A stretch of DNA of 64,000 nt from Variovorax sp. J22P240 (GTDB lineage Bacteria; Pseudomonadota; Gammaproteobacteria; Burkholderiales; Burkholderiaceae_C), in assembly GCF_030316855.1 (NCBI RefSeq), contig NZ_JASZYR010000013.1:62001-126000 (forward strand), written 5' to 3'. The translations under genes and the position numbers were made by a program. Each line of letters opens with the position of its first letter. Positions within the stretch are counted from its first letter, which is position 1. Under the pieces are notes generated by a model that made no database searches, had not been told where the DNA came from, and was given only the letters and a program-made list of their open reading frames with translations. This document shows, piece after piece, positions 26,295 through 35,225 of the stretch.

Positions 26295-29284
26295 TCCACG
26301 ATGCCAATCCCAGCCCATTCTTCGGATGCCATCTGTTCGCACTGGTACTTCTCGCGCAGCTCGGACCACAGGCGCGACACGCAACACAGGTTCTGCGCGT
26401 GCCAGTCCGAATCGACGATGTCGTGCAGCCCCACGAGTTGGGGCGACAGTCTGAGCGCGAACTCGAAGTCCAGGCGGCATTCCCGGTAGCCATGTTGCCC
26501 GTCGATGAAAACGGCATCGTAGCGCTCGGCCAGGCGGGCACCAATGCCTGGCTGGCTCACATCCCCCTGCACAACCGAGAGCGCTTGGCCGAAGCGCTGC
26601 CTTGCCTCGTCCACGGCAAGCTGATGATCCTGGCGCTCGGCGGCACACAGCGTGGTGATGTTGATGCGTCGCCCCGCCTGATCGAAGCGACGCGCAACGT
26701 GCCACTCCTCGCCACCCCAGCCGCCTCCGATGAACAGCAGGCTGTGCACCTCTCGCCGCAGCAGGTGGCCAATCCACCAGTCGAACTCCTCCGGCTTCTG
26801 CTCCAGCCGCGGCAGGACATGGCCGTCGAAGGGGCGCGGTGTGGCCAGCCCGACAGGAACGGGCACTCGCCGCACCGTGGCCTGCCATTGGCGGAATGCG
26901 GGATCGCCGCGCAAGGCCCAGAAGCGGTCCTGGTAGGGCAGCTCCTGCAGGTTGTCGAGCAGCATGCAGCCCGCTTCCTCGCGCCGGAACTGCATGCCGG
27001 GCCAGGCCTCGACCCCACCATAGAACTGTGGAACGTCCTGCCAGGCCCGCGTGAACACCTGTGCATGGCGCATCCAGAAGAAGGTGCCGCTGTAGTGCCA
27101 ATCCCCCACGTTCTGGTGGTTGCGAAAGCGCCCGTACTTTCGAAAGATGCCGGTCAAAGCGTGGCGCTGCATCTGCTCCCTGACGCCCGGCCAATCGTCC
27201 AGCGTGACTTTGTATTGGACCTCGGCCCAGCGCCGCACCGCCGGCGGAAACGCTGGCTCATACTTCACACCCTTGGCATGCGCGTAGTAGGACAGCGCGT
27301 CGGCGTCTGTCGAAGCCACGCGCGCAAGCATCTGCGCAAAGGTCACGACTTCGCCGCGTGCGTCGTTCGGCGCGATCACGAATTCGCAGCCGTGGCCTGC
27401 CAGGCAGTCCTGCACGGCCTGCGCCGGCTCGGAGCGCGCGTCGCACACGATGCCAATGACCCGGCGGCCGTTGAACAGGTCGATGCGGCGCTTGAGTTCG
27501 TGAATGTTCCATCGCCATGTATCGCCTCGCACCGGCCACACATGGAAGAGTAGGTTCCGACGCAACGACGCCGGCAGGGGAAGGACGGGGGCCGTGCTCG
27601 CGATGGCCGGCCGCGGCGCCGCTGGCCTCGCGAGGAGGCGGGGCGGCGGCCTCCGGGTGGCGACCGGCGTGTGCGCGGTGTTCATGTGAGCTCCAGGAGG
27701 ATGTTCGGCTGTCGCGAATGAAGTGGCCAGCACCTGCGCAAGACGGTCGCGGTAGGCGTGGCCCGCAAGCCGCTGGATGCAGCGCTGACGGAGATCTGCC
27801 AGTCGCGTGGCGTCGTTGAGCAGCGGTTCGACAATGGCGATCAGTTGATCTGCGCCGTCGAACTGCGGCAACTCGGGAAACACCTCGCCGACTTCGGCGC
27901 GCCGTTCGGAGACCACGGCCGCGCCGCAGGCGAGCGCTTCGTAGATGCGCGGGTTCATCGAATGCGCGGGCACGCCTTGCGCGTTGAAATGATGCGTCTC
28001 GCGAAACACGTTCACCACGATGTCCGTCTGCCGGTAGAGTTCTGCGCAGCGCGAAGCGGGCACGTTGCCAGCCAGGCAGAGGTTGCGCAAGGTGGGCGAG
28101 CGCCAAGGGCCGCCGACCACGTAGCTCAGCAGCTTCGCCTCCGCGAGGCGCAGCAGGAAGCGTTCGCGCGTCGCGTTGTAACCACCGATGAATCCGACGC
28201 GGTAGGGGCGCGCCGCGCTGTCTGGTCGATGGACCTGGGGATCGAAGCACACCGGCAGGTAATGGGCATTGCGATGTCGGTTGAGCGTGACTGGGTCATT
28301 CGCGAAAACGTAGTCGAAGCGCGACGACCACGAAGCCGTGTCATCGACTTCATAGGGCTCATCGGTCAGCCACACGGCGCTCGGGCAAGCCCTAAAGCGC
28401 TCACCCCATTTCTGCGCAAAGCGCCGGCCGTGCACGACCAGCAGCAGGTCCGGGCGAAAGGCCGCGATCTTTTCCGGGAGTCGCGGGTCGTCCCAGTAGG
28501 CATCGGCGTGCGAAAGGTTCAACTCGGCGGCCGCATGGCGCAGGCCGTCAGCGAACACATCGCCGCATGAAAGGAAGCGGTAGTTGACGACGAACACCCG
28601 GCGCGCCGCGGGGGCGGGTCCGGCGCTCGTCGAGGACGCCGTTCGCAGGGAGGGCAGGCGGGCTTCGCGGCCCATGAAGTCGTCGAGCCGCATGCGCGGC
28701 AGGCTTTCGAGCCGGCTGATCGCACTCAGGTTGACCAGTTGCACGCCCCGACCCCGCAGCGCCTCGGCCAACGCACCGTATTCCCTGTCGATCTGCGCCA
28801 CACGCCCGCTCAGCGGATGGCGGCCAGTGGTCGCAAAGAAATGATGGTCGGTGAAATCGACGCCGATGAGTCCGACGTGCGACGCGCCCATGTACGCCGC
28901 CAGGCAAACCGCAACATAAGGTGAGTTCTGGGTGAAATGCAGCACATTGCCCGTGGTGTCGACGCCGGCATGGCGACCAAGTTGCACCCGCACTACCGGG
29001 GCGCTCACCGGACCCAGATCGAGCTGGGTGAAGAGGGCGCGTGCCTTGGACGTCCTCACATGGCTAAAGCGGTCGGCAGTGAACTGCCTCGGCGGATTGA
29101 CTACGACAAGGTAGTCCGGATTGAAGAGGCGGCCCACGTCGTTCACGCCGATGGTGACGGCGCGTCCGGGGTCGGCAAGCTGCAGCAGCGACGGGCCGCA
29201 GCCGCACACGATCACATCGCCGCCGGCATGCGCACCCCTGAACGCTGCAAGGGTCGCGGGCTTTGAAGGTAAATCACGGTTCAT
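26273..29284 (-). CDS. Multidomain glycosyltransferase/methyltransferase, last gene of the eCIS operon
   Basis: A 1003-residue protein in four parts. Residues about 15-215 resemble DUF115/motility-accessory-factor glycosyltransferases (VIVCGCGPSLLQLADPG, GASHVGLIGVDFTDHHFF). Residues about 235-520 are a CgeB-like family-1 glycosyltransferase (RPDLLLVVHGRRFAQKWGER, VGFIGGYNATRERFLLRL, MNPRIYEALACGAAVVSE). Residues about 560-790 have LSYYAHAKGVKYE and the SGTFFWMRHAQVF element of rhamnan-type sugar transferases. Residues 800-1003 look like a class I methyltransferase (LLFIGGGWGGEEWHVARRF, YDAVFIDGQHGYRECRLDF, LVGLHDIVDSDWH). It follows the DUF4157 gene by 17 bases. Such genes near eCIS could glycosylate fibre or envelope; this is inferred. 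Confidence 0.75.
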   Translation of the reverse strand: MNRDLPSKPATLAAFRGAHAGGDVIVCGCGPSLLQLADPGRAVTIGVNDVGRLFNPDYLVVVNPPRQFTADRFSHVRTSKARALFTQLDLGPVSAPVVRVQLGRHAGVDTTGNVLHFTQNSPYVAVCLAAYMGASHVGLIGVDFTDHHFFATTGRHPLSGRVAQIDREYGALAEALRGRGVQLVNLSAISRLESLPRMRLDDFMGREARLPSLRTASSTSAGPAPAARRVFVVNYRFLSCGDVFADGLRHAAAELNLSHADAYWDDPRLPEKIAAFRPDLLLVVHGRRFAQKWGERFRACPSAVWLTDEPYEVDDTASWSSRFDYVFANDPVTLNRHRNAHYLPVCFDPQVHRPDSAARPYRVGFIGGYNATRERFLLRLAEAKLLSYVVGGPWRSPTLRNLCLAGNVPASRCAELYRQTDIVVNVFRETHHFNAQGVPAHSMNPRIYEALACGAAVVSERRAEVGEVFPELPQFDGADQLIAIVEPLLNDATRLADLRQRCIQRLAGHAYRDRLAQVLATSFATAEHPPGAHMNTAHTPVATRRPPPRLLARPAAPRPAIASTAPVLPLPASLRRNLLFHVWPVRGDTWRWNIHELKRRIDLFNGRRVIGIVCDARSEPAQAVQDCLAGHGCEFVIAPNDARGEVVTFAQMLARVASTDADALSYYAHAKGVKYEPAFPPAVRRWAEVQYKVTLDDWPGVREQMQRHALTGIFRKYGRFRNHQNVGDWHYSGTFFWMRHAQVFTRAWQDVPQFYGGVEAWPGMQFRREEAGCMLLDNLQELPYQDRFWALRGDPAFRQWQATVRRVPVPVGLATPRPFDGHVLPRLEQKPEEFDWWIGHLLRREVHSLLFIGGGWGGEEWHVARRFDQAGRRINITTLCAAERQDHQLAVDEARQRFGQALSVVQGDVSQPGIGARLAERYDAVFIDGQHGYRECRLDFEFALRLSPQLVGLHDIVDSDWHAQNLCCVSRLWSELREKYQCEQMASEEWAGIGIVDQPGALR

Positions 29285-29301
29285 GACGCACCTCGTCCAG
29301 C

Positions 29302-32300
29302 TCAGTAGCCATACACCTTGCCGCTTTGGACGACGTTGTTCTCGATGACCTTCCTCGGCAACTTGAAGCCATCTTCATCCTTGACCCAGCCTTTGCCGGA
29401 CTTCTTCAATTCATATGCCACGCAGACGAACCCTTGAGTTAGCTTGCCAAGCGCCTTCAACGATCGGATCTCGCTCTCTTCGGCCTGGCTTCGATGGTTT
29501 GCCTGCTTCTTCTTCAGCTCGGTCAGTCTTGTGATCTTCAGGTCGCCCCATGGGCTCTGCGGCGTCACGCTGTAGAACAGCACCTTGCCCGCTTCGATCT
29601 CGTCCTTGATCTTCGATTCCACGAACTCCTCGTGCTGCGCGTTGGCCTTCTTGGTGATGGGCGTCAGGTTGAACCGAGCGCCCGGCCCGCCAACTCTCTG
29701 GTTCAGCAAGTGGCCTTGCACATACCAATCCGCGCGTACCGCCTTGCCCTCGCCCCTCCCGAGATCTGCCAGACTCTCCCAAATGGGCGCGAAATCGCCG
29801 GGCCTCGTTCCCTCGGGATGCTTCTTGGTGAAGATGGATGCCTCCACCTTTTTTGCGCCGCCCTGGTCATCCACACCGCCGAAGGTCACGACGGACGTCG
29901 GCCGCTCACCGCCATGAAGCACCTTGATCAGCGCAGCCAGGGCATTGGCGTTGTCCAGCATTTCCTTGGCAGCCTTGGCAGTGGCATCGGCGCGCTTCTT
30001 TTCGTCGGTCGTGGTGACGGGCGTTCTTCTCGCCTCGATTTTTTCCGCCAGTGCCATGGCCATCTTGAATTCCTTCTTCTTCTTGGAATCGGCCGGCAGA
30101 GTCGCCACGTAGCTGCTCCATCGCTTGGCCGGTGAACTGGCGACCAGGACCTGCGGCGATTCTTCGGTTCCGTCCGTTATCAGCGTGAGCTTCTGGCCAT
30201 CCGCGTCGATGTTGATCTTGTTCTTCCACCAAGCAAGAACTGAAGACGCAATGCTCTTTGCGCCTGCCACCAGCATCACGAACAGAGCCTTCAGTGAATC
30301 GATCACCTTCAGGATCGCGGTGTCCACCTTCTCACGCAACTTGTCGACTTGCTCCTTGATGGTTTCCGCAATGCCATTGAGGCCGAACTGCGCCGCAAGG
30401 AAGCCAATCACCGCCGGCGTGGCTTTCTTCATCGCGCCGTTCAGGATTTCGGCCGGGCCTTCCAGGCTGCCGGCGGCGATGTCGCCGACGGCATCGAGCG
30501 TGCGATTGACCATGCCGAGGATCGAGGCGGCCCACTGTGTGGCGAACACGAGCGCGCGGTAGATCTGTTTCACCGCGGTAAGCACTGCCGACAGTCCCGC
30601 GGTTGCGGCAGCGGAGGCTGCCATCTTTCCGAGCTCCACACTGACCTTTTCGACGATCCAGGTCACGATGCCCTCGAGAATCGATTTGCCGAACTCCTTC
30701 CCGGCCGCGATGATTTCCTTGGTGACATCGGCCGGCTTCTTGTCCTTCATGTCCATGATCCAGTCCCAGGCGCGTCCGATCACGCGCCAGGCGGTGCGCA
30801 GCTTGTTCACCGTTTCCTTCTCGAAGCGCCTTTCCAGCAGGTCGAAAATGTGCGGCATCGAAAGGCCCAGCACGTCGAGCGCGAACTGCACCAAGTCCCA
30901 CGGGTCGGTCCAGCTCTTCGGTTTCGCGATGCCTTTCTCGGCGAGCTCGCCGAAGAGCCATCCCTCTAGACCATCGAGCAGGTTGGCCTTGAGGTTGCCC
31001 CAGTACAACTTGAGCCCGCCTCCCACCGCACGGACAGCGTTCTTGATGAACTGGATGGGAGCCTTCGAGATCGTGTCCCACGACGAGATCGCCTTCTGCT
31101 TGATCTGTTGAAGCAGGTCGGGCGGCACGTTGAACACGCGCAGCAGGAGGTCGAAGGTTGCCCGGATGGCACCCTTGAGGTCTTTCGTCACGAACACCTT
31201 GCGCACGATGTTCATCACGTCGGCCTTTGTCTTGGCCCAGGCCTCATCGTCTTTTCCGAGTTCCTTGAAGAGGTCGATCTGGCGCAGGATCAGGGGCACG
31301 ATCCAGTCCACGAACGGGTCGCGGATGCAGGCCGGAATCTTCTTCCACAGCGCGCCCGCGAGCAGGAAGGGCAGGCCGTAGATATCGACGATCAGGCCGC
31401 CGACCTTGCCCAGGAAATCAAGCATCGGCTTCAGGAAATCGAGCAGTCGCCCCAACGCCCGCTGGATCCAGTCCGCGAGGCCGGTGAGCTTCTCGCTGGC
31501 CCATGTCGCGAGTTCGCCGGCCTTGCCGGCCACCCATTGGGCCGCGTCGACCAGGAACTGCAGTGCCGTGCTCGCCGCCGCGCCCACCACGCGACCGAAG
31601 GCGGCGGCGAAATCGCCCAACTTGCCCGTGACGATGCCCGCCATCTTCACGACCGCGGCGGTCATTTTGCTGACCGCGCCGATGAGTTGCGGGATCAGCA
31701 CGGTTTGCGCGTGTGCCCGCGCGCGCACGATGGCGTTGCCGCCCGCGAGGTTGGCGCGGATCCATTTCACGCCCTGCACCGCGCCGTAGATCGCGGCGCC
31801 AGCAAGGAGGATCGGTCCCGCCGGGGAAATCAGGACCGCGATGCCCGCGACGACCGCAAGCACGGTCTGTATTTGCTTCTTGTAGGGCTCGATCTTGGCC
31901 TGCAGCCAATCCCAGGCCGCGGTGGCCTTGGCCTGTACCCATTGGAGGATGCCGTCCTGGCCGTCGGGACCGTCGCCGATGCCGATCTTCTTCTTGAGCC
32001 AGTTCCAAGCTTTCTGGCTCAGGTCGCGCACCGGCTTGACGAGGCCCCACACCCAACTCAAGAGGTCCTGCAACGCGGTCCACTGCGCGCCGGCGTACTT
32101 CTTGATGAACTCCCAGGCGGGAGTGCCGAAGCGCTCCCAGAGCCCCTTCAGGAAGTCGCCGACCTTGCCGACGACCCCCTGCAGCTTCTCGATTACCGGC
32201 GTGATGAGTTTGGTCGCGAGATCCTCGATCTTGGCCGCCGCGTCGGTGATCGGCTTGCAGTCGTTCTGCGCGATCTTTGCGGCTGCTTCCTGCATCGATT

Positions 32301-33195
32301 GCAACAGCGGGCCGATGTGGCCCTGCAGCCACTTGCCGGTGTCGGCCACGCTGCGAACCGGCGCCATCGCGGTGTCGACGACCGCCTTGATCGCGCCGGT
32401 GACCTTGCCCTTGATCCAGTCCAGCACGCCATCAGCGCCGCGCCGGATGATCGGCACGAGCTGCGGGGCGAAGGATTCCGCAGTCCGCCAGATCAGCCCG
32501 GTCAAGAGGCCTTCGTCCTCGCCCTCGAACTGGGGAATGCCGGCAGTCGCCTGCCCCGTCACCGCGTAGCTGCCACCGCCCGACACCGCGGCCGACGCTC
32601 GCGCGGCCTCGGCCTCGTGCGATGCGCCGGCCCCGCTGCCGCAGCCGCAGCATCCGCCTTCGGCGCAGCGCTGGACCCCGGCGGCGCCGCGTTGCTGCAA
32701 GACGTGGGCGATCTCGTGCGCCATCAGCGCGAGGTCGCGCGAGCTCTCGCCGGCACCCAGCACCACGTGGTGACCGAATGCGAAGGCGCGGGCGCTGTGG
32801 CCGATGGCCAGCCGTGCCGCCGCCGCGCCCTCGTGCACGCGCACGGCAGACAGGTCGGCGCCGAATCCGGCTTCGAGGCGCTCGCGCAGGTCGGCCGCCA
32901 AGGGTGCGCCGGGGCCATCCACCGTGATCGATCGACGCCCGTCACCGAGCCGCAGCGATGGTGTGGGACCGCTCGGCACCACCCGCAGACGCTCGCGGGC
33001 GGCTTCCGGCGCCTGCCGACGGATGCGGCTCGCACCGGCCGAGGCGAGTTGATCCGCGGAGCGCGAGATGCGCGATGCCGTGGCCGCGCTGGCGGCTTCG
33101 CGAGGTGCCGCGTCACGCGTGCTGCTCCGGAAGGCTGCCGGTGCCGATGTCGGCGCCGCATGGTGCGGTGCAAGGCTGCTGAAGGCTGCGCCCAT
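29302..33195 (-). CDS. Large DUF4157 (eCIS-core) protein with nuclease-like C-terminus, likely cargo
   Basis: A 1297-residue protein. Residues about 85-175 are the DUF4157 'eCIS core' domain with the pseudo-metalloprotease motif HEIAHVLQQR at 160-169; this domain marks proteins loaded into contractile injection systems. A Cys-rich patch (CAEGGCCGCGSG) follows. The middle (about 220-1080) is long helical and amphipathic, with repeated WIxxxxG/GxLxDxLK patterns. The last about 160 residues contain VQGHLLNQRVGGPGARFNLT then PITKKANAQHEEF, a pattern like DNA/RNA non-specific endonucleases (GHL...GG.G..NL.P.T...N). Sampled lines give about 73% GC near the start and 48-55% over the last 1 kb, so the tail looks exchanged. 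Starts 3 bases after the AAA+ gene. No immunity gene is seen. Confidence 0.8.
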   Translation of the reverse strand: MGAAFSSLAPHHAAPTSAPAAFRSSTRDAAPREAASAATASRISRSADQLASAGASRIRRQAPEAARERLRVVPSGPTPSLRLGDGRRSITVDGPGAPLAADLRERLEAGFGADLSAVRVHEGAAAARLAIGHSARAFAFGHHVVLGAGESSRDLALMAHEIAHVLQQRGAAGVQRCAEGGCCGCGSGAGASHEAEAARASAAVSGGGSYAVTGQATAGIPQFEGEDEGLLTGLIWRTAESFAPQLVPIIRRGADGVLDWIKGKVTGAIKAVVDTAMAPVRSVADTGKWLQGHIGPLLQSMQEAAAKIAQNDCKPITDAAAKIEDLATKLITPVIEKLQGVVGKVGDFLKGLWERFGTPAWEFIKKYAGAQWTALQDLLSWVWGLVKPVRDLSQKAWNWLKKKIGIGDGPDGQDGILQWVQAKATAAWDWLQAKIEPYKKQIQTVLAVVAGIAVLISPAGPILLAGAAIYGAVQGVKWIRANLAGGNAIVRARAHAQTVLIPQLIGAVSKMTAAVVKMAGIVTGKLGDFAAAFGRVVGAAASTALQFLVDAAQWVAGKAGELATWASEKLTGLADWIQRALGRLLDFLKPMLDFLGKVGGLIVDIYGLPFLLAGALWKKIPACIRDPFVDWIVPLILRQIDLFKELGKDDEAWAKTKADVMNIVRKVFVTKDLKGAIRATFDLLLRVFNVPPDLLQQIKQKAISSWDTISKAPIQFIKNAVRAVGGGLKLYWGNLKANLLDGLEGWLFGELAEKGIAKPKSWTDPWDLVQFALDVLGLSMPHIFDLLERRFEKETVNKLRTAWRVIGRAWDWIMDMKDKKPADVTKEIIAAGKEFGKSILEGIVTWIVEKVSVELGKMAASAAATAGLSAVLTAVKQIYRALVFATQWAASILGMVNRTLDAVGDIAAGSLEGPAEILNGAMKKATPAVIGFLAAQFGLNGIAETIKEQVDKLREKVDTAILKVIDSLKALFVMLVAGAKSIASSVLAWWKNKINIDADGQKLTLITDGTEESPQVLVASSPAKRWSSYVATLPADSKKKKEFKMAMALAEKIEARRTPVTTTDEKKRADATAKAAKEMLDNANALAALIKVLHGGERPTSVVTFGGVDDQGGAKKVEASIFTKKHPEGTRPGDFAPIWESLADLGRGEGKAVRADWYVQGHLLNQRVGGPGARFNLTPITKKANAQHEEFVESKIKDEIEAGKVLFYSVTPQSPWGDLKITRLTELKKKQANHRSQAEESEIRSLKALGKLTQGFVCVAYELKKSGKGWVKDEDGFKLPRKVIENNVVQSGKVYGY

Positions 33196-33198
33196 GGT

Positions 33199-35220
33199 CT
33201 AGCCTTGCCTTGGTTGCGCGCTGAGCGAGGGGCAATGCTGGCCCGCGCGGCGGTATTCACGGCGCACAGCGGCCAGCAGCTCGGTGCGCCCGACACCGCC
33301 ACCGAAGGCATGCTCGCCCGTGCCCGCCTGCAGGCCGAGCAGCGCGGCGTGCAGCGCGGCATTTCGTATTTGTCCACCCGTGAGGCTGCAGCGCACGGCG
33401 ACCTCGTCGAGCAACGCGTCGTCCACGCGATGGCCCACGGGCAGGTGCGCCTGCCACAGGGCCTGGCGCATCAGCGCATCGGGCAGGGCGAAGTCCAGCG
33501 TCAGATCCATGCGGCGGGCGAACGCGGCGTCGATCCGCTCGGCCGCATTGGTGGTGACGACCAGCACACCCTCGTAGCTTTCGAGCCGCTGCAACAGGTA
33601 GTTGGTCTCGAGGTTGGCGTAGCGATCGTTGGCGTTCGACACCCCGGTGCGTCCGGCCATGAGGGCGTCGCCCTCGTCCAGCAGCAGCACGATGTCGAGC
33701 GACTCCGCGGCCTCGAACACGCGCTCCAGGTTGCGCTCGGTCTCGCCGATGTATTTGCTCACCGTGGTCGCGAGGTCGACGCGGTAGAGCGGCCGCGCCA
33801 GCGCGGCTGCCAGGTGCCGCGCTGCGAGCGTCTTGCCGGTGCCGCTCGGACCCTTGAACAGCGCGCGCACGCCTGCCGCGCCGCCCTGGCCGAAGGCCGC
33901 GGGCAACAGGCCGCGCAGAGTTTCGCGATGCCGGCAGCGCGCCAGCAAGGCGTTGAATTCCTCCTGCAGTTCCTCGCTCATCGCCAGCATTTCCTCCGGG
34001 CCGACCGATGGCACGCGCCGCGCTGCGCCATCGAGCAGGAAGCGGCCTTGCGCTTCCAGTTCGGCCATGACGACCGAAGGCGTGTCGATGTCGCCACGCG
34101 GCACGCTGGCCGCCAGCCGATGGATGCTGCCGCGCGGCAGGCGCAGGTCCACCAGGTCCGGGCCGACCTGGGAACGTGCCAGGGCCCGGCACCAGTGACG
34201 CGCGCGCTCTTCGGGATCGGGCAGTGCGAGATCGAGCCAGCGCAATTGGCGGCCCACTGCACCCAGGCCACCATGGCGCGGCAGGCAAACTGCCATCGTC
34301 CCGCGAAAGCCCGGCCACTCGGGCAGCATGATGCGCTGGCCCGGTGCCGGCGTCAGCGCCAGCAGCGGCATAGCGCCCAGCAGCGTGGCCAGCGCCGGGA
34401 GCAATGTCGCAGTGGACGCCGCGTCGTCGCTCGTGCTGCCGCCTGCTTCCGATTGTGCTGGGGGTGGTTCGATCAGGCCCAGCCCCGCATCGCGCGCGAT
34501 GGCGCCCGCGAGCGCGCGGCGGCCGCTGCCCGGGCCACCGCGCAGCGCCCAGCACAACGGCTCGGCGGAGCCGCTGCCGGCGCGCGCGGCCGCAGCGAGG
34601 GCGACAGGCAGGATCAGCTCGTCCCAACGCGACAGTGCCTCCCTCGGCGTCAAGCGCCAGGGACCGATCGCGTCACCATGGAGCGCTTGCCACACGGCCG
34701 CTGGCACGACGAGCACGCGCCGTCGGCCCAGTGGCTCTTCCACCAGATAGCCGGCTTCGAGAAGTGCGTTGACGCCGGAGTCCAGACCATCGCATGCGGA
34801 TAGCATGGCGCGGGTCGGGCGCCCCTCGTGGGCGCCCAGCGCGTCGAACAGCGGGGCCAGGTCGGGCTCTTCGTCGGTCCACGCGCAGAGCAGGAATCCG
34901 CTGAGACTCTCGGCGCTGAGCGCCAGCGCCGCCCGCAACCGGTCCAGCGGCAACGCCGACGGGGCTCCGGGCGTGCCCTCCGTCTCGCGCAGGCGCTGGT
35001 CCAACTGGGCCAGCGCATCGGGCAGCGACAAGCCTTCGAAGCCCGCGCCGGCTGCCGCGCTGATATGCACGCGCAGCACGGGATAGTGCTCCACCAACTC
35101 GGCGAGTGGGCCCAGCCGCGCGCTCGCGTGCAGCATCAGCGACAGCGCGCTGCGCAGCAGCCACAGGCGCAGGTGTTCGCCGGCCGTGAGCGCCTGCAGA
35201 GGCGTGATGGTGGCGTCCAT
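33199..35220 (-). CDS. eCIS AAA+ ATPase (Afp15-like)
   Basis: A 673-residue protein. The C-terminal about 250 residues are a AAA+ domain: Walker A KGPSGTGKTLAARH near 456-469, Walker B LLLDEGDALMAGR near 512-524, and sensor region VLVVTTNAAERIDAAFARRM with the arginine fingers. The N-terminal 400 residues are a degenerate helical region and contain a second, weaker nucleotide-binding-like stretch (ALRGGPGSGRRALAGAIARD). Afp15/Pvc15-type ATPases are found in almost all eCIS loci and are thought to help assemble or load the particle. The ATG at 35220 lies 5 bases after the upstream stop; the longer frame is not favoured. Confidence 0.88.
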   Translation of the reverse strand: MDATITPLQALTAGEHLRLWLLRSALSLMLHASARLGPLAELVEHYPVLRVHISAAAGAGFEGLSLPDALAQLDQRLRETEGTPGAPSALPLDRLRAALALSAESLSGFLLCAWTDEEPDLAPLFDALGAHEGRPTRAMLSACDGLDSGVNALLEAGYLVEEPLGRRRVLVVPAAVWQALHGDAIGPWRLTPREALSRWDELILPVALAAAARAGSGSAEPLCWALRGGPGSGRRALAGAIARDAGLGLIEPPPAQSEAGGSTSDDAASTATLLPALATLLGAMPLLALTPAPGQRIMLPEWPGFRGTMAVCLPRHGGLGAVGRQLRWLDLALPDPEERARHWCRALARSQVGPDLVDLRLPRGSIHRLAASVPRGDIDTPSVVMAELEAQGRFLLDGAARRVPSVGPEEMLAMSEELQEEFNALLARCRHRETLRGLLPAAFGQGGAAGVRALFKGPSGTGKTLAARHLAAALARPLYRVDLATTVSKYIGETERNLERVFEAAESLDIVLLLDEGDALMAGRTGVSNANDRYANLETNYLLQRLESYEGVLVVTTNAAERIDAAFARRMDLTLDFALPDALMRQALWQAHLPVGHRVDDALLDEVAVRCSLTGGQIRNAALHAALLGLQAGTGEHAFGGGVGRTELLAAVRREYRRAGQHCPSLSAQPRQG

Positions 35221-35225
35221 CGGGC

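Noticed and set aside
31108..34803. 1231-residue open frame on the plus strand opposite the cargo and ATPase genes
   Set aside because: It is His/Arg/Gln-rich antisense sequence without motifs. The minus strand has clear AAA+ and DUF4157 signatures. Long antisense frames are expected at this GC content.
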